A DNA stretch of 64,000 nt from Gammaproteobacteria bacterium (GTDB taxonomy: Bacteria; Pseudomonadota; Gammaproteobacteria; DSM-16500), in assembly GCA_013816845.1 (NCBI GenBank), contig JACDDU010000003.1:186001-250000 (forward strand), read 5' to 3'. The translations under genes were made by a program, and so were the position numbers. The notes beneath the pieces were generated by a model. The model was not told the origin of the DNA and ran no database searches. It saw only the letters and a list, made by a program, of their open reading frames with translations. This document shows positions 54,197-63,357 of this stretch, piece after piece. Position 1 is the first letter of the stretch; each line of letters opens with the position of its first letter.

Positions 54197-55495
54197 ATGG
54201 CGAATGGAGAAGTTTTAGGAGAATACGCCCAGGCTATTCATGAGCTTTCCGAGCGCATGGTCGCTGCTCAAAAACCTATCCGAATTTTGGATGCCTTGAA
54301 ATGGGATACTGAAACGGAATTTAATTTTTTCAAAAATAAGGGTAAGCAATTACCTGCAATTGATCGCGAATTTTATCTTAAAAAAAATCCTCTTACCTTT
54401 AATCCCGAAGAAAAATTAAAAGAATTTCAGGACATTGATCGCAACATTCGACGCAAATTAGGCCAATATAGTGGCGTAGGTAGCATCATGCAGCGCATGT
54501 GTTATGAATATTGTCGAGTCGTGCAAATGCTAGTAGCACGTGGTACGCCGCTTTTTTCAGAAATTTCACAAGAGTTATATGGCAGTGCCGAAGACGCTTT
54601 TCATGTGGGTGCACCGACGTTAAAAGATATGGCTCTCCTGGTTAGTGAAACACTTACCAACCTTAAAGACCAAGTGCGCAGTGAGGATGATGCCGAAATC
54701 TTTACGAGTGAACAAGCGGTCGAAATGTTACGCGAACGTTTAGCAAAATATTTTTACGATAATGATTCAATCCGCGTTGAGTTAAGCGATGGGATCATTG
54801 CCGATGCTGCAGCCGGTGCTGAACGTATAAAAATCCATGAAGGTTTATTATTTTCCTTACGCGAAATCCGCACATTCGAAATTCATGAAGGTTGGGTCCA
54901 TTTGGGGACGACGCTAAATGGAATGGCTCAGCCTATTTGTACTTTTCTCAGTAAAGGGCCACCTTCCTCCACAGTCACGCAAGAAGGTTTGGCGATTATC
55001 ACGGAAATTTTTACTTTTTCATCCTACCCAGGACGAGTTCGACAATTAACTAATCGTATTAATGCGGTGAGTATGGCCGAAGAAGGCGGTAATTTTTTTG
55101 ATGTTTTTCAATTTTACCGAGAACAAGGCATGTCAGATTTGGAAAGTTATCAAGCTTCGGTTCGTGTGTTTCGCGGAAGCACACCTGATGGCGGGCCGTA
55201 TACGAAAGATTTAGCTTATAGTAAAGGCTTTATTCTCATTTATAATTTCATGCGGCTCGCAGTACAGCGGGGTTTAGTGAATCGGATCCCTTTGCTTTTT
55301 GTAGGCAAAACAACTTTAGAAGATTTGCATATTCTCTCTGATTTACAAGACGAGGGAATTATTACGCCACCTAAATATATTCCGCCTCAATTTAGTGATT
55401 TGGCTGCCTTAAGTGCATGGATGGTCTACTCACTGTTTTTAAACCGGCTTGACTTACGCCGGCTTGCCATTGATTTTAAAGGGTTATTGCAGTAG
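54197..55495 (+). CDS. QEGLA-motif (DUF1704) putative metallopeptidase
   Basis: 432 residues from the ATG at 54197, which has AAAAGGGACGG before it; the frame's upstream TTG is less likely. It carries the HExxxH motif (H230-E231-H235 in FEIHEGWVHLG) and TQEGLAII (Q262). This 'flavohaemoglobin expression-modulating QEGLA' family (DUF1704) shares its domain with MATCAP/KIAA0895L, the animal enzyme that removes tyrosine from tubulin tails. Here the target is unknown; peptidase action is inferred. It faces rimK and a retropepsin-like gene. Confidence 0.85.
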   Translation: MANGEVLGEYAQAIHELSERMVAAQKPIRILDALKWDTETEFNFFKNKGKQLPAIDREFYLKKNPLTFNPEEKLKEFQDIDRNIRRKLGQYSGVGSIMQRMCYEYCRVVQMLVARGTPLFSEISQELYGSAEDAFHVGAPTLKDMALLVSETLTNLKDQVRSEDDAEIFTSEQAVEMLRERLAKYFYDNDSIRVELSDGIIADAAAGAERIKIHEGLLFSLREIRTFEIHEGWVHLGTTLNGMAQPICTFLSKGPPSSTVTQEGLAIITEIFTFSSYPGRVRQLTNRINAVSMAEEGGNFFDVFQFYREQGMSDLESYQASVRVFRGSTPDGGPYTKDLAYSKGFILIYNFMRLAVQRGLVNRIPLLFVGKTTLEDLHILSDLQDEGIITPPKYIPPQFSDLAALSAWMVYSLFLNRLDLRRLAIDFKGLLQ

Positions 55496-55560
55496 TTGGA
55501 TGATCGAGAGATTGAGTCTCCAGTCGAACTTGCAGCAACGGGTCACGAGAGACTCACTTT

Positions 55561-56463
55561 CTATCGCTCATTATCCTTTTCATTTCCCCGAACGCCTGAT
55601 TCGATGAATTTAATAATATCCATCGCAACATTGATTGAAGTCGCTTTTTCTATGCCTTCTAACCCCGGGGATGCATTAACTTCCATAATTAACGGACCGC
55701 GATTTGATCTCACTATATCAATACCCGCAACATTAAGGCCAATAATATGCGCAGCACGGATGGCCATGTTTTCTTCTTCATCAGTAATATCAACCGCTGT
55801 TGCAACGCCGCCGCGATGTAAGTTGGAGCGGAATTCTTCCGGGGATTTAGCCTGCCTTTTCATGGCAGCGACCACTTTGCCGCCGACCACAAAACACCGT
55901 ATGTCAGCACCGCCTGCTTCTTGAATATATTCTTGCACCATGATGTTAACTTTCAAGCCTAGAAACGCTTCCAAAACACTGCGGGCGGCTTTAGTGGTTT
56001 CAACTAAAATGACGCCAATCCCTTGCGTTCCCTCCAAAAATTTAATCACTAAAGGAGGACCGCCGACCATTTTAATTAAATCTTTGATTTCATCGAGCGA
56101 ATGCGCAAAACCGGTAATGGGTAAGCCAATCCCTTTTTTTGAAAGCAGTTGCAAAGAGCGGAGTTTATCTCGGGCTCTTACAATTGCAACTGAATCATTG
56201 ACACAAAAGACACCCATCATTTCCAATTGCCGAATAACTGCCGCACCATAAAAAGTAACGGAGGCACCAATTCTTGGAATGACGGCATCGTAATTTTCTA
56301 ATTCATTGCCCTTGTAATGAATCGTCGGTTGAGATGAAGTGATATTCATGTAACAACGCATGGTATCAATCACGTGCGCTTCGTGACCGCGAATGGTCGC
56401 AGCATCAACTAAACGTTTCGTTGAATAAAGCGCTGCAGATCTTGATAAAATAGCAATCTTCAT
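55561..56463 (-). CDS. rimK: RimK-family alpha-L-glutamate ligase
   Basis: ATP-grasp ligase of 300 residues. RimK adds glutamates to the C-terminus of ribosomal protein S6, and makes poly-alpha-glutamate. The start [20 protein letters not shown], the [20 protein letters not shown] segment, [20 protein letters not shown] near 135-153, [20 protein letters not shown] and the end [13 protein letters not shown] (metal-binding) match RimK. Its ATG overlaps the retropepsin-like gene's stop by four bases. The 3' end lies 65 bases from the convergent DUF1704 gene. Confidence 0.93.
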   Translation of the reverse strand: MKIAILSRSAALYSTKRLVDAATIRGHEAHVIDTMRCYMNITSSQPTIHYKGNELENYDAVIPRIGASVTFYGAAVIRQLEMMGVFCVNDSVAIVRARDKLRSLQLLSKKGIGLPITGFAHSLDEIKDLIKMVGGPPLVIKFLEGTQGIGVILVETTKAARSVLEAFLGLKVNIMVQEYIQEAGGADIRCFVVGGKVVAAMKRQAKSPEEFRSNLHRGGVATAVDITDEEENMAIRAAHIIGLNVAGIDIVRSNRGPLIMEVNASPGLEGIEKATSINVAMDIIKFIESGVRGNEKDNER

Positions 56464-56939
56464 CTTGTTGAAATCCTAGTGGTCACAAATGATCGAGCTG
56501 GGTTTACAATAAATCGTTTTCGCAAAGCACTTCGACCGAGCAGCATGCGAAATAACATATTTTCTCGTTCAGTTAATGTAATTTCAATGGGCCAAGATTG
56601 GATACCAATGGTAATCATGGTTTGAATAACATAGCGTTCTTCCTCATGACCACCTGAGTCAGTTACAACCCGCCGATCAACAATATCCGCGACACAATTG
56701 GTTATATTCTTGACATCATGCTGAAAAGGGTGGATGGCGAATCGAATTTTTTCTTGGCCGTGCTCAGTAAATGGTTCTAAGGAAAAAGCATGAAGTGCAG
56801 ACGTTCTAGCGCCTGTATCTATTTTTGCTTTAATTTGTGCGATATTGAGGTCGGGTAATTTTACCCATTCTCGCCAACCAATAAGCGGATATTTTCGCAA
56901 GGGCTTCATTAACTTGACGTTTTTTTCAAGCTCTTGCAT
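56460..56939 (-). CDS. RimB-like retropepsin-family protease (PF05618)
   Basis: 159 residues. It has the aspartic-protease-like [15 protein letters not shown] motif near 37-51, and [20 protein letters not shown] and [18 protein letters not shown], the fold of the RimK-linked 'ATP-dependent zinc protease' family. In Pseudomonas the relative RimB degrades poly-glutamate tails or the RimK products. It overlaps rimK by four bases and is transcribed first. Confidence 0.88.
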   Translation of the reverse strand: MQELEKNVKLMKPLRKYPLIGWREWVKLPDLNIAQIKAKIDTGARTSALHAFSLEPFTEHGQEKIRFAIHPFQHDVKNITNCVADIVDRRVVTDSGGHEEERYVIQTMITIGIQSWPIEITLTERENMLFRMLLGRSALRKRFIVNPARSFVTTRISTR

Positions 56940-57018
56940 AAATTTTCCCGTTTTTAAGCGGAGTTAAGGAGACAGACATGTCTATTTCTATCCTAGCATA
57001 ATTTATTGTTATAAAAGG

Positions 57019-57402
57019 TTATCGAGTCAGGCGACGTATTATGCCACCGACAATTAAAAAAGCGATAAAAGGAAAGCTCCAAAGTAATAAAGTGGTAGGG
57101 TTAACGGGGGGTTGTAATAAAATAAACTCCCCATAACGGCTCACTAGAAATGTTTCTATCGTTTGATTTGTTTCATTATTTAAAATCATTTGATAAATTT
57201 TTTCACGCAAGTCTTTAGCCAGTGGCGCATTGGATTCATCTAAACTTTGATTTTGACACACGACACAACGTATTTGTTTTGTCATTAAATGGAAGCGTTG
57301 CGCTGCTTGTTGATTTTGAAAAGTATAAAGATCTTCTGCAGCCATAACTTGATAGGGAGCTAAAGCATAAAAGGTAAGCATCAATAAAAAAAATTTACGC
57401 AT
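57019..57402 (-). CDS. ccmH: Cytochrome c-type biogenesis protein CcmH
   Basis: 127 residues: a signal-like N-terminus (FFLLMLTFYALAPYQVMA), the redox pair in QIRCVVCQNQSLDESNAPLA (CxxC near 46-49) and a C-terminal membrane anchor (LLLWSFPFIAFLIVGGII). CcmH reduces the CXXCH thiols of apocytochrome c. Only the short CcmH domain is present; no CcmI/TPR extension. It overlaps ccmG by eight bases. Confidence 0.95.
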   Translation of the reverse strand: MRKFFLLMLTFYALAPYQVMAAEDLYTFQNQQAAQRFHLMTKQIRCVVCQNQSLDESNAPLAKDLREKIYQMILNNETNQTIETFLVSRYGEFILLQPPVNPTTLLLWSFPFIAFLIVGGIIRRLTR

Positions 57403-57937
57403 TGTTTTCTATTTGCTTAATGATGGGTAGTAATGTTTTTTGCCAAGTTTCTGCGTCAATCACACCCACATGGCGGTATTGAATGGTACCTGTTTGATCA
57501 ATCACAAAAGTCTCCGGGGTTGCATAAACCCCTAATTCGATCGCAACCTGACCTTTCGCATCAACACCTGTTTTAAGATAAGGATTGCCTTGCTGATGAA
57601 GTAACATCGTTGCTTTTTTAGGATCATCTTTATAATTTAAGCTATAAATCGGAATGTGATAGTCGTTTGCTATTTTCAATAATTGGTCATGCTCAAGCGC
57701 GCAAGCATAGCACCATGACGCCCAAACATTAAATAAGGTTACGCGATTTTTAAAATCATTTTCAGTGAGGGTTTGATCTGGAGCAAGTAAATCGGGTAAT
57801 GAAAATTTTGGAATTTTTTGTCCGATTAATTGCGAAGGAAGTTCACGTGGATTGTGGCTAACAATTTGCTGATAAAGAAAAACAACAAGGCCGAATAATA
57901 AGAGAAAAGGGATAAGTAGTTTAATTTTTTGTTTCAT
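57395..57937 (-). CDS. ccmG: Thiol:disulfide interchange protein CcmG (DsbE)
   Basis: 180 residues from the ATG at 57935-57937 (MKQKIKLLIPFLLLFGLVVF, membrane anchor). The thioredoxin-like domain has NVWASWCYACALEHDQL (CxxC) and the cis-proline region GVYATPETFVIDQTGTI. It keeps apocytochrome cysteines reduced in the periplasm. A longer reading starting 26 residues upstream lies inside ccmF and is a shadow extension. Confidence 0.95.
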   Translation of the reverse strand: MKQKIKLLIPFLLLFGLVVFLYQQIVSHNPRELPSQLIGQKIPKFSLPDLLAPDQTLTENDFKNRVTLFNVWASWCYACALEHDQLLKIANDYHIPIYSLNYKDDPKKATMLLHQQGNPYLKTGVDAKGQVAIELGVYATPETFVIDQTGTIQYRHVGVIDAETWQKTLLPIIKQIENNA

Positions 57938-59838
57938 GCCTGCGCGCTCCTCTGCGATCGACGTTGCAACAAGCTGATGCAACCCCCTAAAATCATAATT
58001 AACCCACCAAACCAAACAAGCCGGATAAAAGGTTTGTAATAAATGCGGACTGACCAGTAGTCATTTTCTAAGGGTTCGCCTAAAGCGATATAAAGATCAC
58101 GAAAAATGCCCGGGTGAATAGCCACCTTGCTCATGACCATTTCCCGTACTGTATAAACTCGCTTTTCTGGCTGTAAAGAAGTGATATAGCGTTTATTTTT
58201 TAAAACGGTAAATTCGGCACGAATTCCTTTGTAATTCGATCCATCATCCCGCTTTAAATCTGAAAATAAAAAATGATATGCATTGAGCTGGATGTGATCC
58301 CCCGGTTTCAAGCGCACTTCGCGTTCTTGATTAAGTAAAGCAGTTAAAGCAAGACCCAGTACAAATATTGCAAAACCAAAATGCGCAACCGACATGGCGC
58401 GATGTTTTTTACGGGTGGCAGGTACTGATAAGATAACCCAAACAGCGAGCGTCACGCACACTGTCGTTATCCAATCAAATGAGTCATGCAAGAAAAATAA
58501 AAAACTCAAAGTCAGTATTAAACTTAACGCTAATTTCTTCCAAACCTTTTGCCATGGTAGGGTGACCGGTTGATTTTGCCAGACGCAAGCGGGCCCAATC
58601 ACCATCATAATCATGGTCAGACACACCAAGGGCAACATGACTAAATTGAAATACGGTGCACCAACAGAGATCGATTGAAAATGGAGCGCTTCAATCAAGA
58701 TAGGATAAAGCGTTCCTAATAAAATGGTGAGCATGGCAATAATAAGTAAGCCAGAATTTAAATATAAACTTACTTCCCGAGAGACCAGGTTAAGAGCAGA
58801 ATTTTTTTGCGTGAAATATCCAGTGGGCAGAAATAAATAAATTAAAAAAGAAAGTAAGCTAATACTTGTCAGCATGAGTAAAAGAAAAACCCCACGACCT
58901 GGGTCACTTGCAAAGGTATGCGCAGAAATTAAAATGCCAGAGCGAACGAGCAGCGTTCCTAACAAGCTTAACAGAAAACAAAAAATAGACAGTGTTGCGG
59001 CCCATGCAATACCGATGTTACGTTTTTCAGCAAGCAATAATATATGGATCAGCGCAGTTCCTGCCAACCAAGGAAGCAAGGATGCATTCTCAACCGGGTC
59101 CCAAAACCAAAATCCGCCCCATCCTAAAACGCGATAAGACCACCAACTGCCAAGCAAAATACCTAAGGTGAGGAAGCACCAAGCAGCGACAGCAAACCGC
59201 CGCGTCAGGGGCAACCACACAGAAGGTGGCGCTCGCATGAGCAATGCGGCCTGTGTGATTGCAAAAGTACATGCAAAACCAACGTAACCGGCATATAGCA
59301 TCGGAGGGTGAATAACAAAGCCAGGATCTTGTAAGAGTGGATTTAAGTCTTGCCCAATGGCTGGTCCTAGATTTAAAAGAAAAGGATTCGAGGTAAAGAT
59401 CAAAAAACATAAAAAGCAAAAACTTACAAAACCTAAAATAGCGAGCGTGAGCGTGCCAATATCAAGTTGCTGGGGATCAGCACGTAATTGCCAACGATTT
59501 ACGATGTAAAAGATCATGGTCCAGAGATTTAAAATAAAAACCCATAATAAAATGGAACCTTCGTGCGCACCCCAGGCAGCCGTTGCGCGGTATAGCAAGG
59601 GTAACGTTTCATGAGAATTAGCTGCAACATAGGCAATAGAAAAATCATTCAAGATAAAGGCGCTGATCAGGAAGAGAAATGCAAGCGTGACAAAAATAAA
59701 TTGGGCGATGGCGCTAACCCGGGCAAAAGCTAAAGCATAAATATTTTTACGAAAAAAACCATAGAGTGGTACAACACTTTGCAAGAAAGCAAAAAGGCAA
59801 GCGCACAAAAGGGCATCATGACCCAAAGTTGCAATCAT
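57934..59838 (-). CDS. ccmF: Cytochrome c haem lyase subunit CcmF
   Basis: 634-residue membrane protein with about 15 membrane segments. The WWD-type haem-handling motif WGGFWFWDPVENASLLPWLA lies near 236-255, with the earlier WGAHEGSILLW near 88 and QDPGFVIHPPMLYAGYVGFA near 160-180. CcmF joins haem from CcmE to apocytochrome c. The start ATG overlaps the ccmE stop, and ccmG starts within its last four bases. Confidence 0.96.
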   Translation of the reverse strand: MIATLGHDALLCACLFAFLQSVVPLYGFFRKNIYALAFARVSAIAQFIFVTLAFLFLISAFILNDFSIAYVAANSHETLPLLYRATAAWGAHEGSILLWVFILNLWTMIFYIVNRWQLRADPQQLDIGTLTLAILGFVSFCFLCFLIFTSNPFLLNLGPAIGQDLNPLLQDPGFVIHPPMLYAGYVGFACTFAITQAALLMRAPPSVWLPLTRRFAVAAWCFLTLGILLGSWWSYRVLGWGGFWFWDPVENASLLPWLAGTALIHILLLAEKRNIGIAWAATLSIFCFLLSLLGTLLVRSGILISAHTFASDPGRGVFLLLMLTSISLLSFLIYLFLPTGYFTQKNSALNLVSREVSLYLNSGLLIIAMLTILLGTLYPILIEALHFQSISVGAPYFNLVMLPLVCLTMIMMVIGPACVWQNQPVTLPWQKVWKKLALSLILTLSFLFFLHDSFDWITTVCVTLAVWVILSVPATRKKHRAMSVAHFGFAIFVLGLALTALLNQEREVRLKPGDHIQLNAYHFLFSDLKRDDGSNYKGIRAEFTVLKNKRYITSLQPEKRVYTVREMVMSKVAIHPGIFRDLYIALGEPLENDYWSVRIYYKPFIRLVWFGGLIMILGGCISLLQRRSQRSAQA

Positions 59839-60263
59839 GTCAGTTGCTCCTTCGCGAGGGTTTGCTGAATTTTTTGTGGCATATAATTTTCATCGTGCTT
59901 CGCTAAAATCATGTTGGCCATAAAAATTCCGTCTTTGTTAAGATACCCATCTGCTACCACGCCTTTACCTTCGCGAAAAAGATCGGGTAGAACGCCTGTG
60001 TAGTTAACGGTTACCTCGTGCTTTAAATCCGTAACGGTAAATTGCACGGCTAATGTATTTGGATTGCGAATGAGGCTATGTTGTTTCACCATGCCGCCTA
60101 AACGAAAAGCCGTAGTAGAAGTTTTTTTATGAACGAGATTGCTCGGTGTGACAAAAACGTTAAGGTTTTGGTTCAATGCATAAAGCACCAAGCCACCTGT
60201 TAACGTCAGTCCAATTGCGAAAGCCATGACTATATACACTTTACGCCAGTGATACTTATTCAT
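59835..60263 (-). CDS. ccmE: Cytochrome c-type biogenesis haem chaperone CcmE
   Basis: 142 residues: an N-terminal membrane anchor (VYIVMAFAIGLTLTGGLVLY) and an OB-fold periplasmic part with FRLGGMVKQHSL and VNYTGVLPDLFREGKGVVAD. The haem-binding His with Tyr downstream sits in LAKHDENYMPQ near 124-131, the classic HxxxY. It overlaps the ccmD stop by eight bases and the ccmF start by four. Confidence 0.96.
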   Translation of the reverse strand: MNKYHWRKVYIVMAFAIGLTLTGGLVLYALNQNLNVFVTPSNLVHKKTSTTAFRLGGMVKQHSLIRNPNTLAVQFTVTDLKHEVTVNYTGVLPDLFREGKGVVADGYLNKDGIFMANMILAKHDENYMPQKIQQTLAKEQLT

Positions 60264-60420
60264 GAGCGTGAGGCGTAGATTGCATTACTTTTTTATAACG
60301 TTGCCATTTTTTCCACGGTTTGAACCATTCCCATAACAACAAAATAAACACCAGACCATAAGCACTAAAAACATAACCACCGTAGCCACTCATATAAAAA
60401 AAGGTTTGGATGTTATGCAT
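60256..60420 (-). CDS. ccmD: Haem exporter protein CcmD
   Basis: A small ORF of 54 residues: MHNIQTFFYMSGYGGYVFSA then YGLVFILLLWEW and a basic tail FKPWKKWQRYKKVMQ. This single-membrane-segment pattern with GYGGYVFxAY is CcmD, which helps release haem-loaded CcmE. It overlaps ccmC's stop by eight bases and ccmE's start by eight, so all are coupled. Confidence 0.93.
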   Translation of the reverse strand: MHNIQTFFYMSGYGGYVFSAYGLVFILLLWEWFKPWKKWQRYKKVMQSTPHAHE

Positions 60421-61147
60421 GCGCTTTATCCTTTAACCAATGATAATTTTGTTGTTGCGCGATGAGTTCATAACGCATTCGCAATAATAGCACCATGCCG
60501 TAATAAGCGAGGAAAGCAACGATCATAGCAAGCAGAGGATAAAGCATGCTTTTATCGATGGCTGAAGGTGAAAAGATTTTAAGCGTTGCACCTTGGTGCA
60601 GTGTATTCCACCACTCCACTGAGTAGTGAATAATGGGTAAGTCAAGACAACCCACGAGCGTTAAAATGGCCACAGCACGTTCGCCCTCTCGTTTTTCCGC
60701 AACCGCACTTTGAAAAAGCATAATACCGATATATAGGAAGAGTAAAATTAACTCAGATGTTAAGCGAGCATCCCAAATCCACCAGGTGCCCCACATGGGT
60801 TTACCCCAAATGCTGCCTGTTATCAACGCTAAAAAAGTAAATAAGGCCCCAATCGGCGCGCTATGCCGTAATGCGAGTCCTGCAATTTTCAGTCGAAAAA
60901 TAATTAAGCTTGCGGCGCACATTCCCATGACGCCATAAATAAAAAGTGACAAAAAAGCACACGGTGCATGGACGTAAAGGATCCGGAAACCATCACTTTG
61001 TACGGCATCGGCGGGCGCCAAAAAAAGACCGGCAAGCGTTCCGTAAGTAAGGGAAACCACAAATATCGCCGTTAACCAGGGTAATAGGTTGTTTGCGAAC
61101 ACAAAAAATTTTTTCGGCGACATCAGGCAGTACAATATTTTATACAT
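60413..61147 (-). CDS. ccmC: Haem exporter membrane protein CcmC
   Basis: 244 residues from the ATG at 61145-61147 (MYKILYCLMSPKKFF). Six membrane segments with the WWD-like KPMWGTWWIWDARLTSELIL motif near 120-140 and the haem-axial VHAPCAFLSL region. It transfers haem to CcmE. It is the first ccm gene here; ccmA and ccmB, which usually precede it, are not upstream. A longer start would add 30 residues lacking family features. Confidence 0.95.
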   Translation of the reverse strand: MYKILYCLMSPKKFFVFANNLLPWLTAIFVVSLTYGTLAGLFLAPADAVQSDGFRILYVHAPCAFLSLFIYGVMGMCAASLIIFRLKIAGLALRHSAPIGALFTFLALITGSIWGKPMWGTWWIWDARLTSELILLFLYIGIMLFQSAVAEKREGERAVAILTLVGCLDLPIIHYSVEWWNTLHQGATLKIFSPSAIDKSMLYPLLAMIVAFLAYYGMVLLLRMRYELIAQQQNYHWLKDKAHA

Positions 61148-61196
61148 TATAGTTAGCCTTCGTGGCAGAGGGGGAAAAGCTAGAAATCCTATCAAA

Positions 61197-61220
61197 GGAT
61201 AGGTTGTGTGACAACTATCC
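61197..61220. promoter_or_regulatory. Near-perfect palindrome in the ccmC-acnA divergent gap
   Basis: GGATAGGTTGT and ACAACTATCC face each other around GTG; ten pairs form with one bulged G. It lies 50 bases upstream of ccmC and 117 upstream of the aconitase start, a sensible operator position. The binding factor is unknown. Confidence 0.4.
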
Positions 61221-61280
61221 TTATTTTCGACTATCAATTAGTACCTTCATACGAAACCTACTTTACCCAAATCAATGCCG

Positions 61281-61286
61281 TATAAT
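61281..61286 (+). promoter_or_regulatory. Possible -10 element of the aconitase gene
   Basis: A perfect TATAAT lies 52 bases before the chosen ATG; the -35 region (CTACTT at 17 bases) is weak. Confidence 0.45.
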
Positions 61287-61337
61287 GTTAGGAAAGGGGA
61301 AATGCATTTCTCTGCATCCAGAAAAGGAATTCTGCTC

Positions 61338-63281
61338 ATGAACGTTACCCATCAACTCATTCAGTCACATTTGCAGGAAGGCAAAATGCTTCCTGATCAT
61401 GAAATCCATTTAAAAATTGATCAAACATTGTGCCAAGATGCGACGGGCACGTTGGTTATGTTAGAACTCGAGGCTATGGGATTGAAACGCGCGAAGACGG
61501 AACTCTCCGCCCAATACGTTGATCATAATTTGATTCAAGAAGATTACAAGAATGCGGATGATCACTTATTCCTGCAAAGTGCAGCGGAACGTTTTGGGTT
61601 GTGGTTCAGTCGTGCAGGAAATGGGGTCAGCCATCCTGTTCATATGGAGTTTTTTGGCAAGCCCGGTAAAACCATGGTCGGATCAGATAGCCATACTTGT
61701 GCAGCAGGCGCTTTAGGGATGCTTGCAATTGGTGCGGGAGGACTGGAGGTGGCGCTTGCTATTGCCGGCCATCCCTTCCCAGTCCAAATGCCACGCGTGT
61801 TGGGGGTGAAATTAAGCGGTAAGCTACCCGCTTGGGTTAGCGCTAAGGATATTGTGTTGGAAATGCTACGTCGTCGTGGCGTCAAGGGCGCGGTCAACTG
61901 TGTCATTGAATATTATGGTCCAGCCTTAATTGATTTAGACGTATGGGACCGTCATGTGATTGCCAATATGGGTGCGGAGATGGGCGCGACTACAACTGTT
62001 TTTCCAGCCGATGAAGTGACGCAGCATTTTTTACGTATCCAGGGTCGAGAAGAAGACTTTATTACGCTAAAAGCATCAGCGGATGCAACTTACGATCTCA
62101 CCGATGAAATCGACTTAAGCAAACTTGAACCTTTAATCGCATTGCCATCAAGTCCGGGGAATGTCGTTCCCGTGAGTGAAATTGTTGGTCGCGATTTGTA
62201 CCAAGCCTATATCGGTTCATCAGCGAATCCCAGTTATCGAGATATGGCCATGGCAGCCTTAATGGTCAAAGCCCGCGCAATTCATACCGGTGTTTCCTTC
62301 GATATTAATCCAGCTTCTCGCAATACTTTAGAAGAACTAGCAGAAGAAGGATTGTTAGCGCATTTAATTCATGCGGGTGCTCGTATTCATCAAGCGGGCT
62401 GTAACGGTTGCATTGGCATGGGTCAAGCTCCGGCCAGTGGTCGAAATAGCTTACGTACTGTGCCCCGTAATTTTCCTGGGCGATCTGGTACGAGAGAAGA
62501 TAGCGTTTATTTGTGTAGCCCGGAAACCGCAACTGCTGCAGCCTTAACGGGAAAGATTACCGATCCTCGGACGCTTGATATGGCTTATCCGGAAGTAAAA
62601 CCGCCCAAGAAAAAAGTTATTAATAAAACTATGTTGCAAGCGCCTTTAGCGGAAAAAGAGGCACTTGCAACTAAATTGATTAAAGGACCGAATATTGCAT
62701 CCTTGCCTGTATTGGAACCTATTCCTGAAAGTTTGAAAATAGAAGTGCTTCTTAAAGTCGGTGATAATGTTTCCACCGATGAAATATTACCTGCCGGGGC
62801 GAGAATTCTTCCTTATCGCAGCAATATCCCCAAAATTAGCGAATTTACTTTTGATGTGCTTGATGAAACTTATGCAAAACGTGCCAGCCAGTTTCGTAAG
62901 GAAGGTCGAGCGCATGCTATTGTGGGTGGTGAAAATTATGGTCAAGGTTCAAGTCGCGAGCACGCAGCTTTAGCGCCCCGTTACTTAGGTTTACAACTGG
63001 TGATCACCAAAAGTTTTGCGCGGATTCACTGGGAAAATTTGATTAACTTTGGTGTTTTGCCCCTCACTTTTGTTAACCCAGAAGACTTTGCCCAAATTCA
63101 GCAAGGCGATGTCCTTGTGATTGATCATATTCTGCAAACGTTACGTCAGGGCAAAGAATTAACGGCCAAAATAGTCGGTCGCGATCAAGAAATTTTATTA
63201 CATCATCGTCTTTCACACCGACAAATTAAAATTTTAGAGGCAGGCAGTCTCATTAATTTAATAAAAAATTCAGCACCCTAG
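61338..63281 (+). CDS. Aconitate hydratase, short (TIGR01342-like) type
   Basis: Interconverts citrate and isocitrate in the TCA cycle. 647 residues from the ATG at 61338 with AAAAGGAATT upstream. Iron-sulfur cysteines are in GSDSHTCAAGALGMLAIGAG and in HQAGCNGCIGMGQAPASGRN; the swivel domain has GGENYGQGSSREHAALAP and SFARIHWENLINFGVLPL. The ~650-residue length is the LeuC-like short aconitase rather than the ~890-residue AcnA/AcnB usual in gammaproteobacteria. Homoaconitase-like activity is less likely. Confidence 0.88.
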   Translation: MNVTHQLIQSHLQEGKMLPDHEIHLKIDQTLCQDATGTLVMLELEAMGLKRAKTELSAQYVDHNLIQEDYKNADDHLFLQSAAERFGLWFSRAGNGVSHPVHMEFFGKPGKTMVGSDSHTCAAGALGMLAIGAGGLEVALAIAGHPFPVQMPRVLGVKLSGKLPAWVSAKDIVLEMLRRRGVKGAVNCVIEYYGPALIDLDVWDRHVIANMGAEMGATTTVFPADEVTQHFLRIQGREEDFITLKASADATYDLTDEIDLSKLEPLIALPSSPGNVVPVSEIVGRDLYQAYIGSSANPSYRDMAMAALMVKARAIHTGVSFDINPASRNTLEELAEEGLLAHLIHAGARIHQAGCNGCIGMGQAPASGRNSLRTVPRNFPGRSGTREDSVYLCSPETATAAALTGKITDPRTLDMAYPEVKPPKKKVINKTMLQAPLAEKEALATKLIKGPNIASLPVLEPIPESLKIEVLLKVGDNVSTDEILPAGARILPYRSNIPKISEFTFDVLDETYAKRASQFRKEGRAHAIVGGENYGQGSSREHAALAPRYLGLQLVITKSFARIHWENLINFGVLPLTFVNPEDFAQIQQGDVLVIDHILQTLRQGKELTAKIVGRDQEILLHHRLSHRQIKILEAGSLINLIKNSAP

Positions 63282-63291
63282 GTCGTGAATA

Positions 63292-63306
63292 CGGAAAACG
63301 TTTCCG
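63292..63306 (+). terminator. Small stem-loop after the aconitase gene
   Basis: CGGAAA and TTTCCG pair around ACG, 10 bases after the stop. The stem is short and lacks a T-tract; a weak candidate. Confidence 0.3.
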
Positions 63307-63357
63307 CGTTGCTTAAAAACCAGTAAAATACCGCAATAATAATTAAAAGAGACGGTA

